64,000 nt of DNA from contig JAVBMV010000003.1 in NCBI GenBank assembly GCA_031552145.1, positions 310,001 through 374,000 of the forward strand, written 5' to 3'. This stretch comes from JAVBMV01 sp031552145 (GTDB lineage: Bacteria > Myxococcota > Myxococcia > Myxococcales > UBA5297). Below are positions 50,271 to 59,400 of the stretch, piece after piece. Below the pieces are notes generated by a model. It saw only the letters and a program-made list of their open reading frames with translations. It did not search any database and was not told the origin of the DNA. Every line of letters begins with the position of its first letter. The stretch's first letter is position 1. The position numbers and the translations under genes are program-made.

Positions 50271-51593
50271 ATGCGATATTTTCCCCACTCCACTCACGAC
50301 ATCGCCGCGATGCTTCAGGCGGCGGGGGTCGAGAAGCTCGACGACCTCTTCTGCTCCATCCCCCAGGCGCTGCAGCTCGACAGGCTGCTCGACGTCCCGG
50401 TCGCGCTCGATGAGCAGCGCCTCACGGCGCACATGGCGGAGCTGGCGGGAAAGAACAGCACCGCGCCCGCCTTCCTGGGCGCCGGCGCCTATCCACACCA
50501 TGTGCCGGCCGCGGTCGGACAGCTGCTGCTGCGCAGCGAGTTCTTTACCGCCTATACGCCCTATCAGCCCGAGGTGAGCCAGGGCACGCTGCAGGCCATC
50601 TTCGAGTTCCAAACCTACGTCGCCCTGCTGACGGGGCTCGATATCGCCAATGCCTCCATGTACGACGGCGCGACGGCGATGGCCGAAGCGGCGCTGCTCG
50701 CCTCGCGCGCGAAGAGCGGTCGCACCGCGGTGGCGCTCGCGCGCTCGCTCCACCCGGCGTGGCGGCGCGTCTGCCGGACCTACCTGGATGCGACCGGCGT
50801 CGAGGTGCGCGAGGTGCCCTTCGGCAAGGACGGGCGCATCGACCTCTCGGCCGCGCGCCGCGCGCTCGATGGCGCCGCCGCGCTCATCGTTGGATATCCC
50901 AATTTCTTCGGCGTCATCGAGCCCATCAAGGAGATCGCCGCGCTCTGCCGCGAGGCGGGGGCGCTCTGCATCACCGGCACCGCCGAACCCGTCGCGCTCG
51001 GCCTGCTCGAATCGCCGGGGGCGCTCGGCGCCGACATCGCCGTGGGCGAGCTGCAGAGCTTCGGCAACGCGGTGGCCTACGGCGGGCCAGGGCTCGGCTT
51101 CTTCGCCGCGCGCGAGGCGCTGCTGCGCCAGCTCCCCGGACGTCTCGTGGGCGCCACCACCGACAAGCAGGGGCGCCGCGGTTTCGTGCTGACGCTCGCC
51201 ACGCGCGAGCAGCACATCAAGCGCGAGCGCGCCACCTCCAACATCTGCACCAACCATGGCCTCTGCGCCCTGGCGGCCACCATCCACCTCTCCCTCCTCG
51301 GGCAGCAGGGGCTGCGCGACTTGGCTGCGCTCAACTATCAGCGCGCCCGCTACGCCCGGGAGCGGCTCGCCAAGGTGGGGCTCCCCTCGCTCTTCGACGT
51401 GCCCGTCTTCAACGAGTTCGCCGTCAAGTGCGATCCGGCTGCTCTCCAAAAGAAGCTGGCGGCGGCCGGGCTCGAGGGTGGCTTCTCCCTCGCGGCCGAC
51501 TACCCCGAGCTGGGCGGCGCCATGCTCTTCTGCGTCACCGAACTCCACGACAAGGCGACCATCGATCGCCTGGCCGCGGCGGCGGCCTCCTAA
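50271..51593 (+). CDS. gcvPA: Glycine dehydrogenase (decarboxylating) subunit 1
   Basis: 440 aa, the N-terminal half of a split P protein. Family marks are the R-Y-F-P-H-S start, F-L-G-A-G-A-Y-P-H-H-V-P near 75, Q-P-E-V-S-Q-G-T-L-Q near 100 and N-A-S-M-Y-D-G-A-T-A near 126. It pairs with GcvPB to form the PLP enzyme that decarboxylates glycine and passes the aminomethyl group to lipoyl-GcvH. The Schiff-base lysine is on subunit 2. Third gene of the operon, 87 bases after gcvH. Confidence 0.94.
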   Translation: MRYFPHSTHDIAAMLQAAGVEKLDDLFCSIPQALQLDRLLDVPVALDEQRLTAHMAELAGKNSTAPAFLGAGAYPHHVPAAVGQLLLRSEFFTAYTPYQPEVSQGTLQAIFEFQTYVALLTGLDIANASMYDGATAMAEAALLASRAKSGRTAVALARSLHPAWRRVCRTYLDATGVEVREVPFGKDGRIDLSAARRALDGAAALIVGYPNFFGVIEPIKEIAALCREAGALCITGTAEPVALGLLESPGALGADIAVGELQSFGNAVAYGGPGLGFFAAREALLRQLPGRLVGATTDKQGRRGFVLTLATREQHIKRERATSNICTNHGLCALAATIHLSLLGQQGLRDLAALNYQRARYARERLAKVGLPSLFDVPVFNEFAVKCDPAALQKKLAAAGLEGGFSLAADYPELGGAMLFCVTELHDKATIDRLAAAAAS

Positions 51594-51643
51594 GCCTCTC
51601 TCTCCGTTACCTCGTGGCAAGACTCGCAACAGTGGAGGAACCC

Positions 51644-52234
51644 ATGACAGAACAGCCCTCGAAGAGCCCCAAGCGCAAGGCGACACCGAGCCACACGGCG
51701 GGCGCCAAGGCGAAGTCCGCGGCGAAGGCAAAGCGCACCGCGCCGGCGCGGCGTCCCGCTGGCGCCTCCACGGCAAAGCGCGCCACCAGCAAGAGCCCGA
51801 GCAAGAGGCCAGCGCCGAAGAGCGCCCTCCCAAAAACGATCCCAGAAGAGGCGCGCTTCGAGCAGCCGACCCAACCGCCCCCAGTGGAGCAGCGGGAGAA
51901 CCCCTCTGCGCTCCCATCGCCTCAGAGCATGCGCGAGGCACTGGCTGGCGAGCTCAGCACTCTGGTGGCGAGCGGCATAGAGCAGCTGGCCGAGAAGGGC
52001 ACTCTGCTGACAGCGAAGCTGGACCAGGGCTTCAGGGGCGGCCTCCAGCGCTTCGGGCAGCTAGCCGAGGATCTGGGCATGGGGCAAGGCGGCCTCGAGC
52101 GGCGCCTGGGCCGAGTGGGGCGCGAGGCGGCCCGCGTCGCCGACCAGGCCAGCTCGGAGCTGCGCCGCCTGCGCGACCTGGCGCGCGAGAGCCTCGACGC
52201 CCTGCGCCTCGACAACGGGCGCAAGAATTCCTGA
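51644..52234 (+). CDS. Basic Lys/Ala-rich protein with amphipathic C-terminal helices, inside gcv operon
   Basis: 196 aa. GGAGG six bases before the ATG supports the start. Residues about 5-70 are a Lys/Ala/Pro/Ser-rich stretch (K-A-K-S-A-A-K-A-K-R type) resembling histone H1-like or PhaF tails. Residues about 85-190 form amphipathic helices with regular Leu/Ala spacing (E-L-S-T-L-V-A-S-G-I-E-Q-L), ending in Arg/Leu-rich helix, similar in style to phasins or apolipoprotein-like proteins. It sits between gcvPA (50 bases) and gcvPB (39 bases), where no gene is normally found. DNA binding or granule/membrane surface binding are both possible. Function not known. Confidence 0.75.
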   Translation: MTEQPSKSPKRKATPSHTAGAKAKSAAKAKRTAPARRPAGASTAKRATSKSPSKRPAPKSALPKTIPEEARFEQPTQPPPVEQRENPSALPSPQSMREALAGELSTLVASGIEQLAEKGTLLTAKLDQGFRGGLQRFGQLAEDLGMGQGGLERRLGRVGREAARVADQASSELRRLRDLARESLDALRLDNGRKNS

Positions 52235-52273
52235 CAATTTTTAACACAAACTATCATGCAACGGGATGATCCA

Positions 52274-53788
52274 ATGACCTCACCCACCAACCAGAAGAAT
52301 CCCTCACAAGCCACCCGAGGCATCGTCTTCAACGAGCCGCTTATCTTCGAGCACGGCGGCGGCAGCTGCACCGGCGTGTCGCTGCCACCGGTCGAGGTGC
52401 CCGAGGTCGATCCGGCGCGCGAGATCCCCGCCGATTACCTGCGCGGCCCCATCGAGGGCTTCCCCTGCCTCTACGAGCCAGCGGTAGTGCGCCACTTCGT
52501 GCGCCTCTCGCAGCAAAACTACGGCGTCGACACGGGCCTCTATCCGCTCGGCTCTTGCACCATGAAGTACAATCCCAAGTGCGCCGAGGAGTATGCGCGC
52601 CTCGACGGTTTCGCCGGCATCCATCCGCTGGTGCCCGCCGAGAAGGCCCAGGGCGCGCTAGAGCTCATGTATCGCCTCGAGCGCGCGCTGGCGGAGATCG
52701 GCGGTTTCTCGGCCGTGACGCTCCAGCCCGCGGCGGGTGCTCACGGCGAGCTGGCCGGGATGATGATCATCCGCGCCGCGCACATTGCTCGCGGCAAGCC
52801 CCGCAAAAAGGTGCTCATCCCCGACAGCGCCCATGGCACCAACCCGGCCTCCTGCGCGCTCGCGGGCTTCGAGGTGGTGGAGCTCAAGAGCGGCCCCAAG
52901 GGCACCCTCGATCCGGCGACCGTGGCGGCGGCGATGGACGAGGACGTCGCCGCCATCATGCTCACCAACCCCAACACCCTGGGCGTCTTCGAGACGCATA
53001 TCGCCCAGATCGCCGAGATCGTCCACGCCAAGGGCGGCCTGGTCTATGGCGACGGCGCCAACATGAACGCGCTGCTCGGGCGGGCGCGCCCGGGGGACCT
53101 GGGCGTCGACGTGATGCACTTCAACCTGCACAAGACCTTCGCCACCCCGCACGGCGGCGGCGGCCCGGGTGCGGGGCCCGTGGGCGTGGTGAAGGCGCTG
53201 GAGCCCTTCCTCCCCGTGCCGCTCGTAGTTGAAGAGGGCGGGAAGTACAGGCTCGAGTTCAACCGGCCGCAGTCGATCGGCCAGCTGCGCACCTTCTGGG
53301 GCAACTTCGGCGTCCTGTTGCGCGCCTACAGCTACCTGCGCGAGCTAGGGCCCGAGGGGCTCAAGCGCGCCACCGACTTGGCCGTGCTCAACGCCAACTA
53401 CATCCGCGCCAAACTCTGCGAGGACTATAACCTGCCCTACGACGCGCCCAGCCTCCACGAGGTGGTGCTGAACGACAAGAAGCAGAAGGAGCAGGGCGTC
53501 ACCACCATGGACATCGCCAAGCGGCTCATCGACCACGGCTACCATCCGCCCACGGTCTATTTCCCGCTCATCGTCCCCGGCGCGCTCATGATCGAGCCCA
53601 CCGAGACCGAGTCGCGCGAGAGCCTCGACGCCTTCATCGCCGCCATGAAGGCGATCGCCGCCGAGTCGAAGGAGACCCCAGAGGTGGTGAAGAGCGCCCC
53701 CGTTACCGCCTTCCGCGAGCGCATGGACGAGGTGAAGGCCGCGCGCAAGCCCATCCTGCGCTGGAAGCCCGGCATGACGGTGGAGTAG
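52274..53788 (+). CDS. gcvPB: Glycine dehydrogenase (decarboxylating) subunit 2
   Basis: 504 aa, C-terminal half of split P protein. The ATG at 52274 is preferred to the one at 52256 because GGGA lies just before; the difference is six residues. The PLP lysine is K287 in N-L-H-K-T-F-A-T-P-H-G-G-G-G-P-G. Other marks: L-Y-P-L-G-S-C-T-M-K-Y-N-P-K near 90, Q-P-A-A-G-A-H-G-E, D-S-A-H-G-T-N-P-A-S and D-G-A-N-M-N-A. It completes the P protein with GcvPA. Last gene of the operon before a strong terminator. The L protein (lipoamide dehydrogenase) is not in the window. Confidence 0.95.
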   Translation: MTSPTNQKNPSQATRGIVFNEPLIFEHGGGSCTGVSLPPVEVPEVDPAREIPADYLRGPIEGFPCLYEPAVVRHFVRLSQQNYGVDTGLYPLGSCTMKYNPKCAEEYARLDGFAGIHPLVPAEKAQGALELMYRLERALAEIGGFSAVTLQPAAGAHGELAGMMIIRAAHIARGKPRKKVLIPDSAHGTNPASCALAGFEVVELKSGPKGTLDPATVAAAMDEDVAAIMLTNPNTLGVFETHIAQIAEIVHAKGGLVYGDGANMNALLGRARPGDLGVDVMHFNLHKTFATPHGGGGPGAGPVGVVKALEPFLPVPLVVEEGGKYRLEFNRPQSIGQLRTFWGNFGVLLRAYSYLRELGPEGLKRATDLAVLNANYIRAKLCEDYNLPYDAPSLHEVVLNDKKQKEQGVTTMDIAKRLIDHGYHPPTVYFPLIVPGALMIEPTETESRESLDAFIAAMKAIAAESKETPEVVKSAPVTAFRERMDEVKAARKPILRWKPGMTVE

Positions 53789-53820
53789 GACTGCCGCAGC
53801 GTGCGGTAACGCAGCTCCTG

Positions 53821-53866
53821 AAATGAAACGGCGCCGGTCCCGAGCGGGAGCGGCGCCGTTTCATTT
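53821..53866. terminator. Strong bidirectional terminator after gcvPB
   Basis: A perfect 16-bp stem (AAATGAAACGGCGCCG at 53821-53836, its complement at 53851-53866) with a 14-base loop; one more T follows. It lies between the plus-strand gcv operon and the minus-strand Cys-rich lipoprotein gene and suits both. Confidence 0.92.
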
Positions 53867-53883
53867 TGACTTCCTACTAAATA

Positions 53884-54216
53884 CTAGTTGGCGGCCTTCT
53901 TGGCGCAGCCGCACTTGGCAGGCTCGCCGCCGCAGCCACAGCCGCAGTCCTTGCCCTGGCCGCAGCAGGCGGGGCCCTGCTTGTCGCACTTCGCACACTT
54001 CCCGTCGGCGCAGCAGGCGCACTTGCCATCCTTCATTTCGCACTTGCATTTGGCCGAATCACCGCCGCAGCCACAGGGGCAGTCCTTGCAATCCTTGCAG
54101 CAGGCCTTCGCCTCGATCGCGGCTTGCTCGGTGGCGCGAACCTCCTTGGAGGAAGAGGCGCAGGCGGCGAGGGCAAAGGCAGCAAGGGCAGCGGAAATCA
54201 TCAGAACTCTTCTCAT
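53884..54216 (-). CDS. Metallothionein-like Cys-rich small lipoprotein
   Basis: 110 aa from an ATG at 54216 with GGAG six bases upstream; the longer frame is not used. A lipoprotein signal ends in F-A-L-A-A-C (Cys 19), then a linker of about 17 residues. The remaining 70 residues contain 20 cysteines in C-C, C-x-C and C-x-x-C patterns, with Lys, Gly and Asp and few hydrophobics. The D-C-x-C-G-C-G-G unit occurs twice, each followed by A-K-C-x-C, so an internal duplication is likely. This resembles metallothioneins, but anchored to a membrane. Probable role: binding of soft metals such as Cu, Zn, Cd or As outside the cytoplasm. I know no named family with this layout. Confidence 0.8.
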   Translation of the reverse strand: MRRVLMISAALAAFALAACASSSKEVRATEQAAIEAKACCKDCKDCPCGCGGDSAKCKCEMKDGKCACCADGKCAKCDKQGPACCGQGKDCGCGCGGEPAKCGCAKKAAN

Positions 54217-54301
54217 CGTCTCTCCTCTTTCGGGAACAGGGGGGTGAAAGCAGAGCGACTCTACACGCCCTCCTTCCCCCTTGAGAAGATATGTGCTGCT
54301 C

Positions 54302-54934
54302 CTACATCCTCGTACGTCGCCTCCTGGACAGCGCGCGCGCGCCAAAGAAGAGAAGCGCTGCGACCGCCACCACGCCGAAGAGCACCAGCCACATCCGGCC
54401 CCAGCGCTCCACCAGCTCGAGCAACCGCTCCGCTTCGGCCCCCAGCAGCACCCCCACCGCCATGAGTCCCACGTTCCAGAGGAGGGTGCTCAGCCCTCCG
54501 AAGAGGATCACCTTACTGAAGGGCACTCGGGAGAGCCCCGCCGCGAGGAAAATGGGGGCCCTCACACCCGGGAGGAAGCGGTTGATCGCGAGCCAGTAGG
54601 GCGCCCTTCGCCTGAAGCGCTCTTCCCATAGAGCGAGCCGCTCCGGCGTCAGCGCGAAGAGGCGCCAAGTGCCGCCGCGCAGCCGCTCGAGGCGCGGCCC
54701 GGCATAGCGGCCGATGGCGTAATCGGCGCTGGCGCCACCGAGGCTGCCCACCATCACGGCGAGAAGCACCCAGGGGATGGGGACGCCGGCGCGAACGGCG
54801 TAGAAGCCGCCCAGCATCGTCACCGCATCGCCCGGAAAGGGCGGAAAGAGATACTCGAGCGCCGCGGCCAGGGCGATGAGTGGCAATGCGCCCGGACCGG
54901 CGCGCTGCAGCAGCGCATCTAGCCAGGGGAGCAC
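54302..54934 (-). CDS. DedA-family membrane protein (VTT domain)
   Basis: 210 aa with four to five hydrophobic segments. DedA marks: E-Y-L-F-P-P-F-P-G-D near residue 27, the G-S-L-G-G-A-S-A-D-Y-A-I-G-R loop near 63, and N-R-F-L-P-G-V-R-A-P-I-F-L-A-A-G near 119 (the conserved F/R-x-x-P-x-x-R). DedA proteins are thought to flip or recycle lipids, including undecaprenyl phosphate or phospholipids. The C-terminus ends in an Arg-rich tail. It is about 85 bases from the start of the metallothionein-like gene, with the same direction; co-transcription is possible. Confidence 0.88.
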   Translation of the reverse strand: MLPWLDALLQRAGPGALPLIALAAALEYLFPPFPGDAVTMLGGFYAVRAGVPIPWVLLAVMVGSLGGASADYAIGRYAGPRLERLRGGTWRLFALTPERLALWEERFRRRAPYWLAINRFLPGVRAPIFLAAGLSRVPFSKVILFGGLSTLLWNVGLMAVGVLLGAEAERLLELVERWGRMWLVLFGVVAVAALLFFGARALSRRRRTRM

Positions 54935-55110
54935 GGCTCGCTCCGATCTTTAGCAATGGATCCGCGCGGCGCGGGCGCTACTTCCGCGCGCGCCCAGTTG
55001 TCGGGCGAGCAGGCGTGGATAGTTTTCGCGCCATTGTGAGCATCCGCGCCGCGCCCGCGGAGAAGCGCTCTAGGGTTGGCCCTGGCGCCGATGGATGATC
55101 GAGGGTGGGG

Positions 55111-56433
55111 ATGAGCCATTATCGCGTGCTGGTCGTAGATGACGATCCCGCTGGTCGCTGCGCTCTGGAAGAGGTCGTGGCGTCCATGGGCCATTTCGTG
55201 GAGTGCGTCCCTTCGGCCGAAGAGGCCTGTGCCGCTCTGGAGTCTAACGCCTACGACCTGGTCGTCACCGATCTGATTCTTCCAAAAATGGATGGGCTGG
55301 GGCTCATCGAGTGGACCCGCTCCCGCGCGCGTCCTCCTGCCTCGATCCTGGTGACGGGTCACCCCTCGCTCGAGAGTGCGCTGCGCGCGATGCGTCGCGG
55401 CGCCAGCGACTATCTGCCGCGCCCCTTCGAGGCGGCCACCCTGATGGGGCTGATCGAGGAGGTACTCTCGCGCCGCCCTCCCCTCCAGATCCCGCAGCAG
55501 AGCGACGAGCTCGACGGGCTCTTCGCGCGCTCCAGGCCCATGAAAGAGGCGCTCCTCCGCCTTGACCAAGCGGCGGCAGCGAGCGCGCCCCCGCCTATCC
55601 TGCTGCGCGGAGAGACGGGCGCCGGAAAGAAATTCTGCGCCACCTGGCTCCACCGGCGCTCGCCGCGGCGCAGAGGGCCCTTCATCGTGTTGCGCGCCTC
55701 CTCCATGCTCCCCGAGCAGCTCTGCGCCGAACTCTTCGGCACAAAGGGGGCGCCCGGGCACCTCGATCGGGCCGCGGGGGGCACGCTCTTCATCGATGAG
55801 GTGGAGACGCTCGACCCCCAGGCCCAGGTGGGGCTCCTGAAGCTGGTGGAGACAGCGCGTTATCGCAGGACCGACTCCGACGAGGAGCTCCCTTCGAAGG
55901 TCCACCTCGTCCTGGGGGCGAGCCGCGAGCTAGCCAACTTGGTGAACGTAGGGCAGTTCCGCGAGGACCTCTTCCTGAAGCTCTCGGCCAACACCATCCA
56001 GCTCCCGCCGCTGCGCGAGCGCCCCGAAGACCTCCCGGGGCTGGCGCGCCACTTCCTCGCGCTCTCTTGCGAGCAGCATCGGCGGGCGGCGCTCACGATC
56101 TCCGACGAGGCGATGGTGCAGCTACTCAACCATTCGTGGCCGGGGAACATCGCCGAGCTGAAGCACGCCCTCTCTCAGGCGGTGCTACTCTGCCAGGGCT
56201 ATGAGCTCACTCCCGATCTCATGCCGCGCCCCACGGCGCATCGCGAGCTCTCCGGCGAGCTGCGCTTCAGGGTGGGGACGGCCATCAAGGAGATCGAGCG
56301 CGAGATGATCATGAAGACACTCGACGCCAACCGGGGGAATAAAAACCGCACGGCGCGCCAGCTCGGCATCAGCCGCCGCTCGCTCTACAACAAGCTGGAG
56401 CGCTATCGGGGAAAGCAGCCTCGGACGCTTTGA
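55111..56433 (+). CDS. NtrC-family response regulator lacking the GAFTGA loop
   Basis: 440 aa. The ATG at 55111 has GAGG six bases upstream; an in-frame GTG lies six bases earlier. Receiver domain 1-120: D10-D12 acidic cluster, D54 phospho-acceptor; the usual Lys near 104 is Arg (L-P-R-P-F). AAA+ domain about 140-365: Walker A is G-E-T-G-A-G-K-K, Walker B T-L-F-I-D-E, R-finger region L-P-P-L-R-E-R-P-E-D. Between them, where G-A-F-T-G-A should be, the chain reads F-G-T-K-G-A-P-G-H-L-D-R: the L1 loop is shortened and the motif is missing. A Fis-type HTH closes the protein (T-A-R-Q-L-G-I-S-R-R-S-L). It may act at sigma70 promoters or repress. No kinase gene is adjacent. Confidence 0.9.
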   Translation: MSHYRVLVVDDDPAGRCALEEVVASMGHFVECVPSAEEACAALESNAYDLVVTDLILPKMDGLGLIEWTRSRARPPASILVTGHPSLESALRAMRRGASDYLPRPFEAATLMGLIEEVLSRRPPLQIPQQSDELDGLFARSRPMKEALLRLDQAAAASAPPPILLRGETGAGKKFCATWLHRRSPRRRGPFIVLRASSMLPEQLCAELFGTKGAPGHLDRAAGGTLFIDEVETLDPQAQVGLLKLVETARYRRTDSDEELPSKVHLVLGASRELANLVNVGQFREDLFLKLSANTIQLPPLRERPEDLPGLARHFLALSCEQHRRAALTISDEAMVQLLNHSWPGNIAELKHALSQAVLLCQGYELTPDLMPRPTAHRELSGELRFRVGTAIKEIEREMIMKTLDANRGNKNRTARQLGISRRSLYNKLERYRGKQPRTL

Positions 56434-56447
56434 AGGTTGGCGCGCCT

Positions 56448-59400
56448 TCAGTAGTCGCGCCGGAAGACTACGTCGAGCCCTCCCTTGGGATAGTCGCCAC
56501 CCGAGGCCTCGAGCGAGAGGCGAGGCGTCAGGCGGTACTGCAGACGCACCTCGTTGGTGTTCTCGCGCCGGTTGGGCTGCGCCTGCGCGCCAAAGTTGTG
56601 GCGATAGCCCACATAGACGCGATCGGTGACATAGCTGCCCGCTTCGACGCGCGACTCGGCCAGCGTCCCTCCCTCCAGCTCCACCTGCAGCACGTCGATG
56701 GGGAGCTGCGCGGCGACGCTCTTGCGCAGCCGCTCCGCGGCGAAGGCGCCGACGATCGACGCCGCCTGCGTGCCGCTCGCGACACCTCCCGAGCCGCGCT
56801 CCAGCTCGCGCCGCCCCGTCGCGAGGAGCGCCGCGATCTCGGCCTCGTCAAGGGGCGGATCGCTGGTGAGCTCTAGCTTCGGCCTGCGCGCGGTGCCGGT
56901 CACGGTGGCGTCGACCGTGACGCCCTCCCTTTCATTGACGTGGGTCGCCCTCAGCTCGAGCGAGGGATTGCCGGGCGGATCTTGCGCATAGGTGAGCCGC
57001 CCGCGCCGAAGCGTGAAGAGCCGCCCCATGGCGTCGATGCGCCCCTGGGTCGTGCCCACCTCTCCGCTCATGGCCAGGGCGCCGTTGGCCAGCCGCAGCT
57101 CCAACTCCGCCAACGCCTCGATGCGAACATCCTCCGACTCGACCAGGATCCCCTTCTTCGCGAGTAGGTGAATGGTGGCCTCGAAGGCGCGCGCCTTGGC
57201 CTCGCCGCGCTGCGCGCGCTCCTGCTCCCCGCCCTCTCTCTGCTCCTTCACCTTCACCTGGCCGGGCAGCGCGTAGCTGAAGTCGCCGTGGCGTTCCAGC
57301 GACTGGAGATCCTTGGTCCCCAGCTGCGGCAGGTAGACCCCGATGCGCCCCAGCCGAGCGTCGAGGGTCAACCGATCGCGCTGCAAGAGACCCGAAAGCT
57401 GCTCCGAGCGGAGCGTGAGCACCGCGGCCACTTGCTCGTCGACCACGATGGGCACCGCGTCGAGCGCCAGCTCCCCCTCCATGCGATAGGGCTGCTCTGG
57501 CGAAGCGCGCGCCGCGCGCGCGGTGAGCGAGGCGCGCCCCTTGCCGACGGAGAGACTCAGGCGCCTCAGCTCGATCAGCGCCTCGTCGATGGAGAGCTCC
57601 AGCTCGAGGTCGCGATAAGCGACGGGCCCTGGTAGCACCACGCTGCCATCGGCGATCCGAAGGATGCCCTTCACACTTGGTGCACCAAGTGTCCCCGAGG
57701 CCGTGAGGTCGGCATCGAGCACCCCCCCTGCGCGGCGCAGCAACGCGCCCAGCGGCGCGGAGAGAAGCGAGAGGTTTAGCTGACTGGCCGTGAGCGCGGC
57801 GCCGAAGGGCACGGCATCCGCCGCCCACTTCCCACTCAGGTCGCGCGGGAGGTTGGCCCACCCCCTCGCATGCAGCGCGCCCCCCGCCTCGGCAAGCACC
57901 TCCGCGGAGCCTTCCACTTTTCCCTCGTCGAGGTGAGCCCCCAGCGAGAGGGCGCCGAGCCGCACCTCGCCCATGGCCATATCGTCGAGTCCCGCCGTAA
58001 GCGAGAGCTTCGGCGCCTCGAGGGTACCGCCCACCGAGAGCGTGCCGCGCACGACGCCGGTGATGGGTGCGTCGGCGGCGCCCAGCGGGAGCCGCTGCGC
58101 CTCCGCGGAGCGCGCCGCGAAGCCGAGGGCGGAGGAGTCGGCGGAGAGCGACGCCGAGAAAGAGAGCTCGCCCCGAGGTGCCCGTGCCGTTCCCGAGAAG
58201 TGGCCGCGCGCGCCCAGCACGCTCTCCCAGGTGGCGGATCCAACCGGATCAGCGAGCGCGCTCGCGTGCAGCCCCTCGGCCCAGAGCGTCAGCTCCAGGG
58301 GCAGGTCGAGCAGCGAGCCCGGATGGCCATTGGCGACCGCCGCGGCACGGGCGCGCGTCACCAGCTCGCGTAGGCTCGATGGGGAGGAGAGCTCCGCGCG
58401 GAGGCCACCGCCGAGCAGACTGGCCCGAACCTCGCCCTTGAGTTGGTCGGCGGAGTCTAGCGCGACGTCCAGGGTGACCTCTTCGAGCGCGCCGACCTGG
58501 AGCCCCTCCCCCTCGGCGCGCAGTGAGAGCGCGGGCTTCGCCAACGTGCCCGAGAGCGAGAGGCGCGCCTCCACCACCCCCGTGGCGCCGAGCTTCCCGA
58601 TGCTCCCGAGCGAGATCCCCTTCGCCGTCAGCTCGGCCGAGAGCGCGCGCTCGTCGCTCGCCGGGATGGAGTCCCCTTCAAAGAGCGCGAGCGGGAGCGA
58701 GGCGCTCCCCGCGAGCGCCTCGGCCCAGGTGCCGTGAAGAAGCTCGAAAGTGGCGCTCGCGACCTGTCGGCTCAGCTTGCCGTCGAGCGAGAGCCGCCCG
58801 GTGAGTCCCACGGAGCGCGGCACCAGCAGGGCCGGCAGCAAGGCTAGCTCGAGCCCGCGCACCGAGAGCGCCAGCTCGGTGCGCGCCCCCGCGAGCCGCC
58901 CCTCGATCGCGATGCGCTGGCCGCCCACCGAAGTGAGCGCAAAGGGCTCGAACTCCAGGCGCCCGCCCGCGAAGCGAAGGGTGGTGGGCCGCTCCAGCTC
59001 CCAGTTCGCATCGCCGGCGCCAAGGCTCAGCATGGAGAGCTTCACGCGCTGCCCCGCTCCGTCGGCCTCTTCGGGCAGGTCTCCGCGCGCGCGCGCGATC
59101 AACCCCGCGAGGCCAGCGCTGGAGAGCTCCAGCTCAAAGGAGCGGCGGTCGGCCTTCACGAGCGCCCGCAGCGCATGAAAGGGCAGGTCGTTCAGCATGC
59201 CGCTCGCCGCCGACAGCTCGCCCTCGAAGGCGAGGGGGCGCCGCAGATTGGGGACCGCGCCATCGAGCGTCAGCGCGCGCACCTCGACCGCACCAAAGGA
59301 GAGCTGCTCGAAAGCGCCCTTCACCGAGAGCGCCGGCGCGGTGAGCGTGCCGTGGGCGCGCAGCGAGAGCTCGCCGCCGCCGGAGAGTTGGGAGAGCGCC

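Noticed and set aside
50205..51941. Minus-strand frame of 578 codons opposite gcvPA
   Set aside because: Antisense to gcvPA, which is certain; no conserved features.
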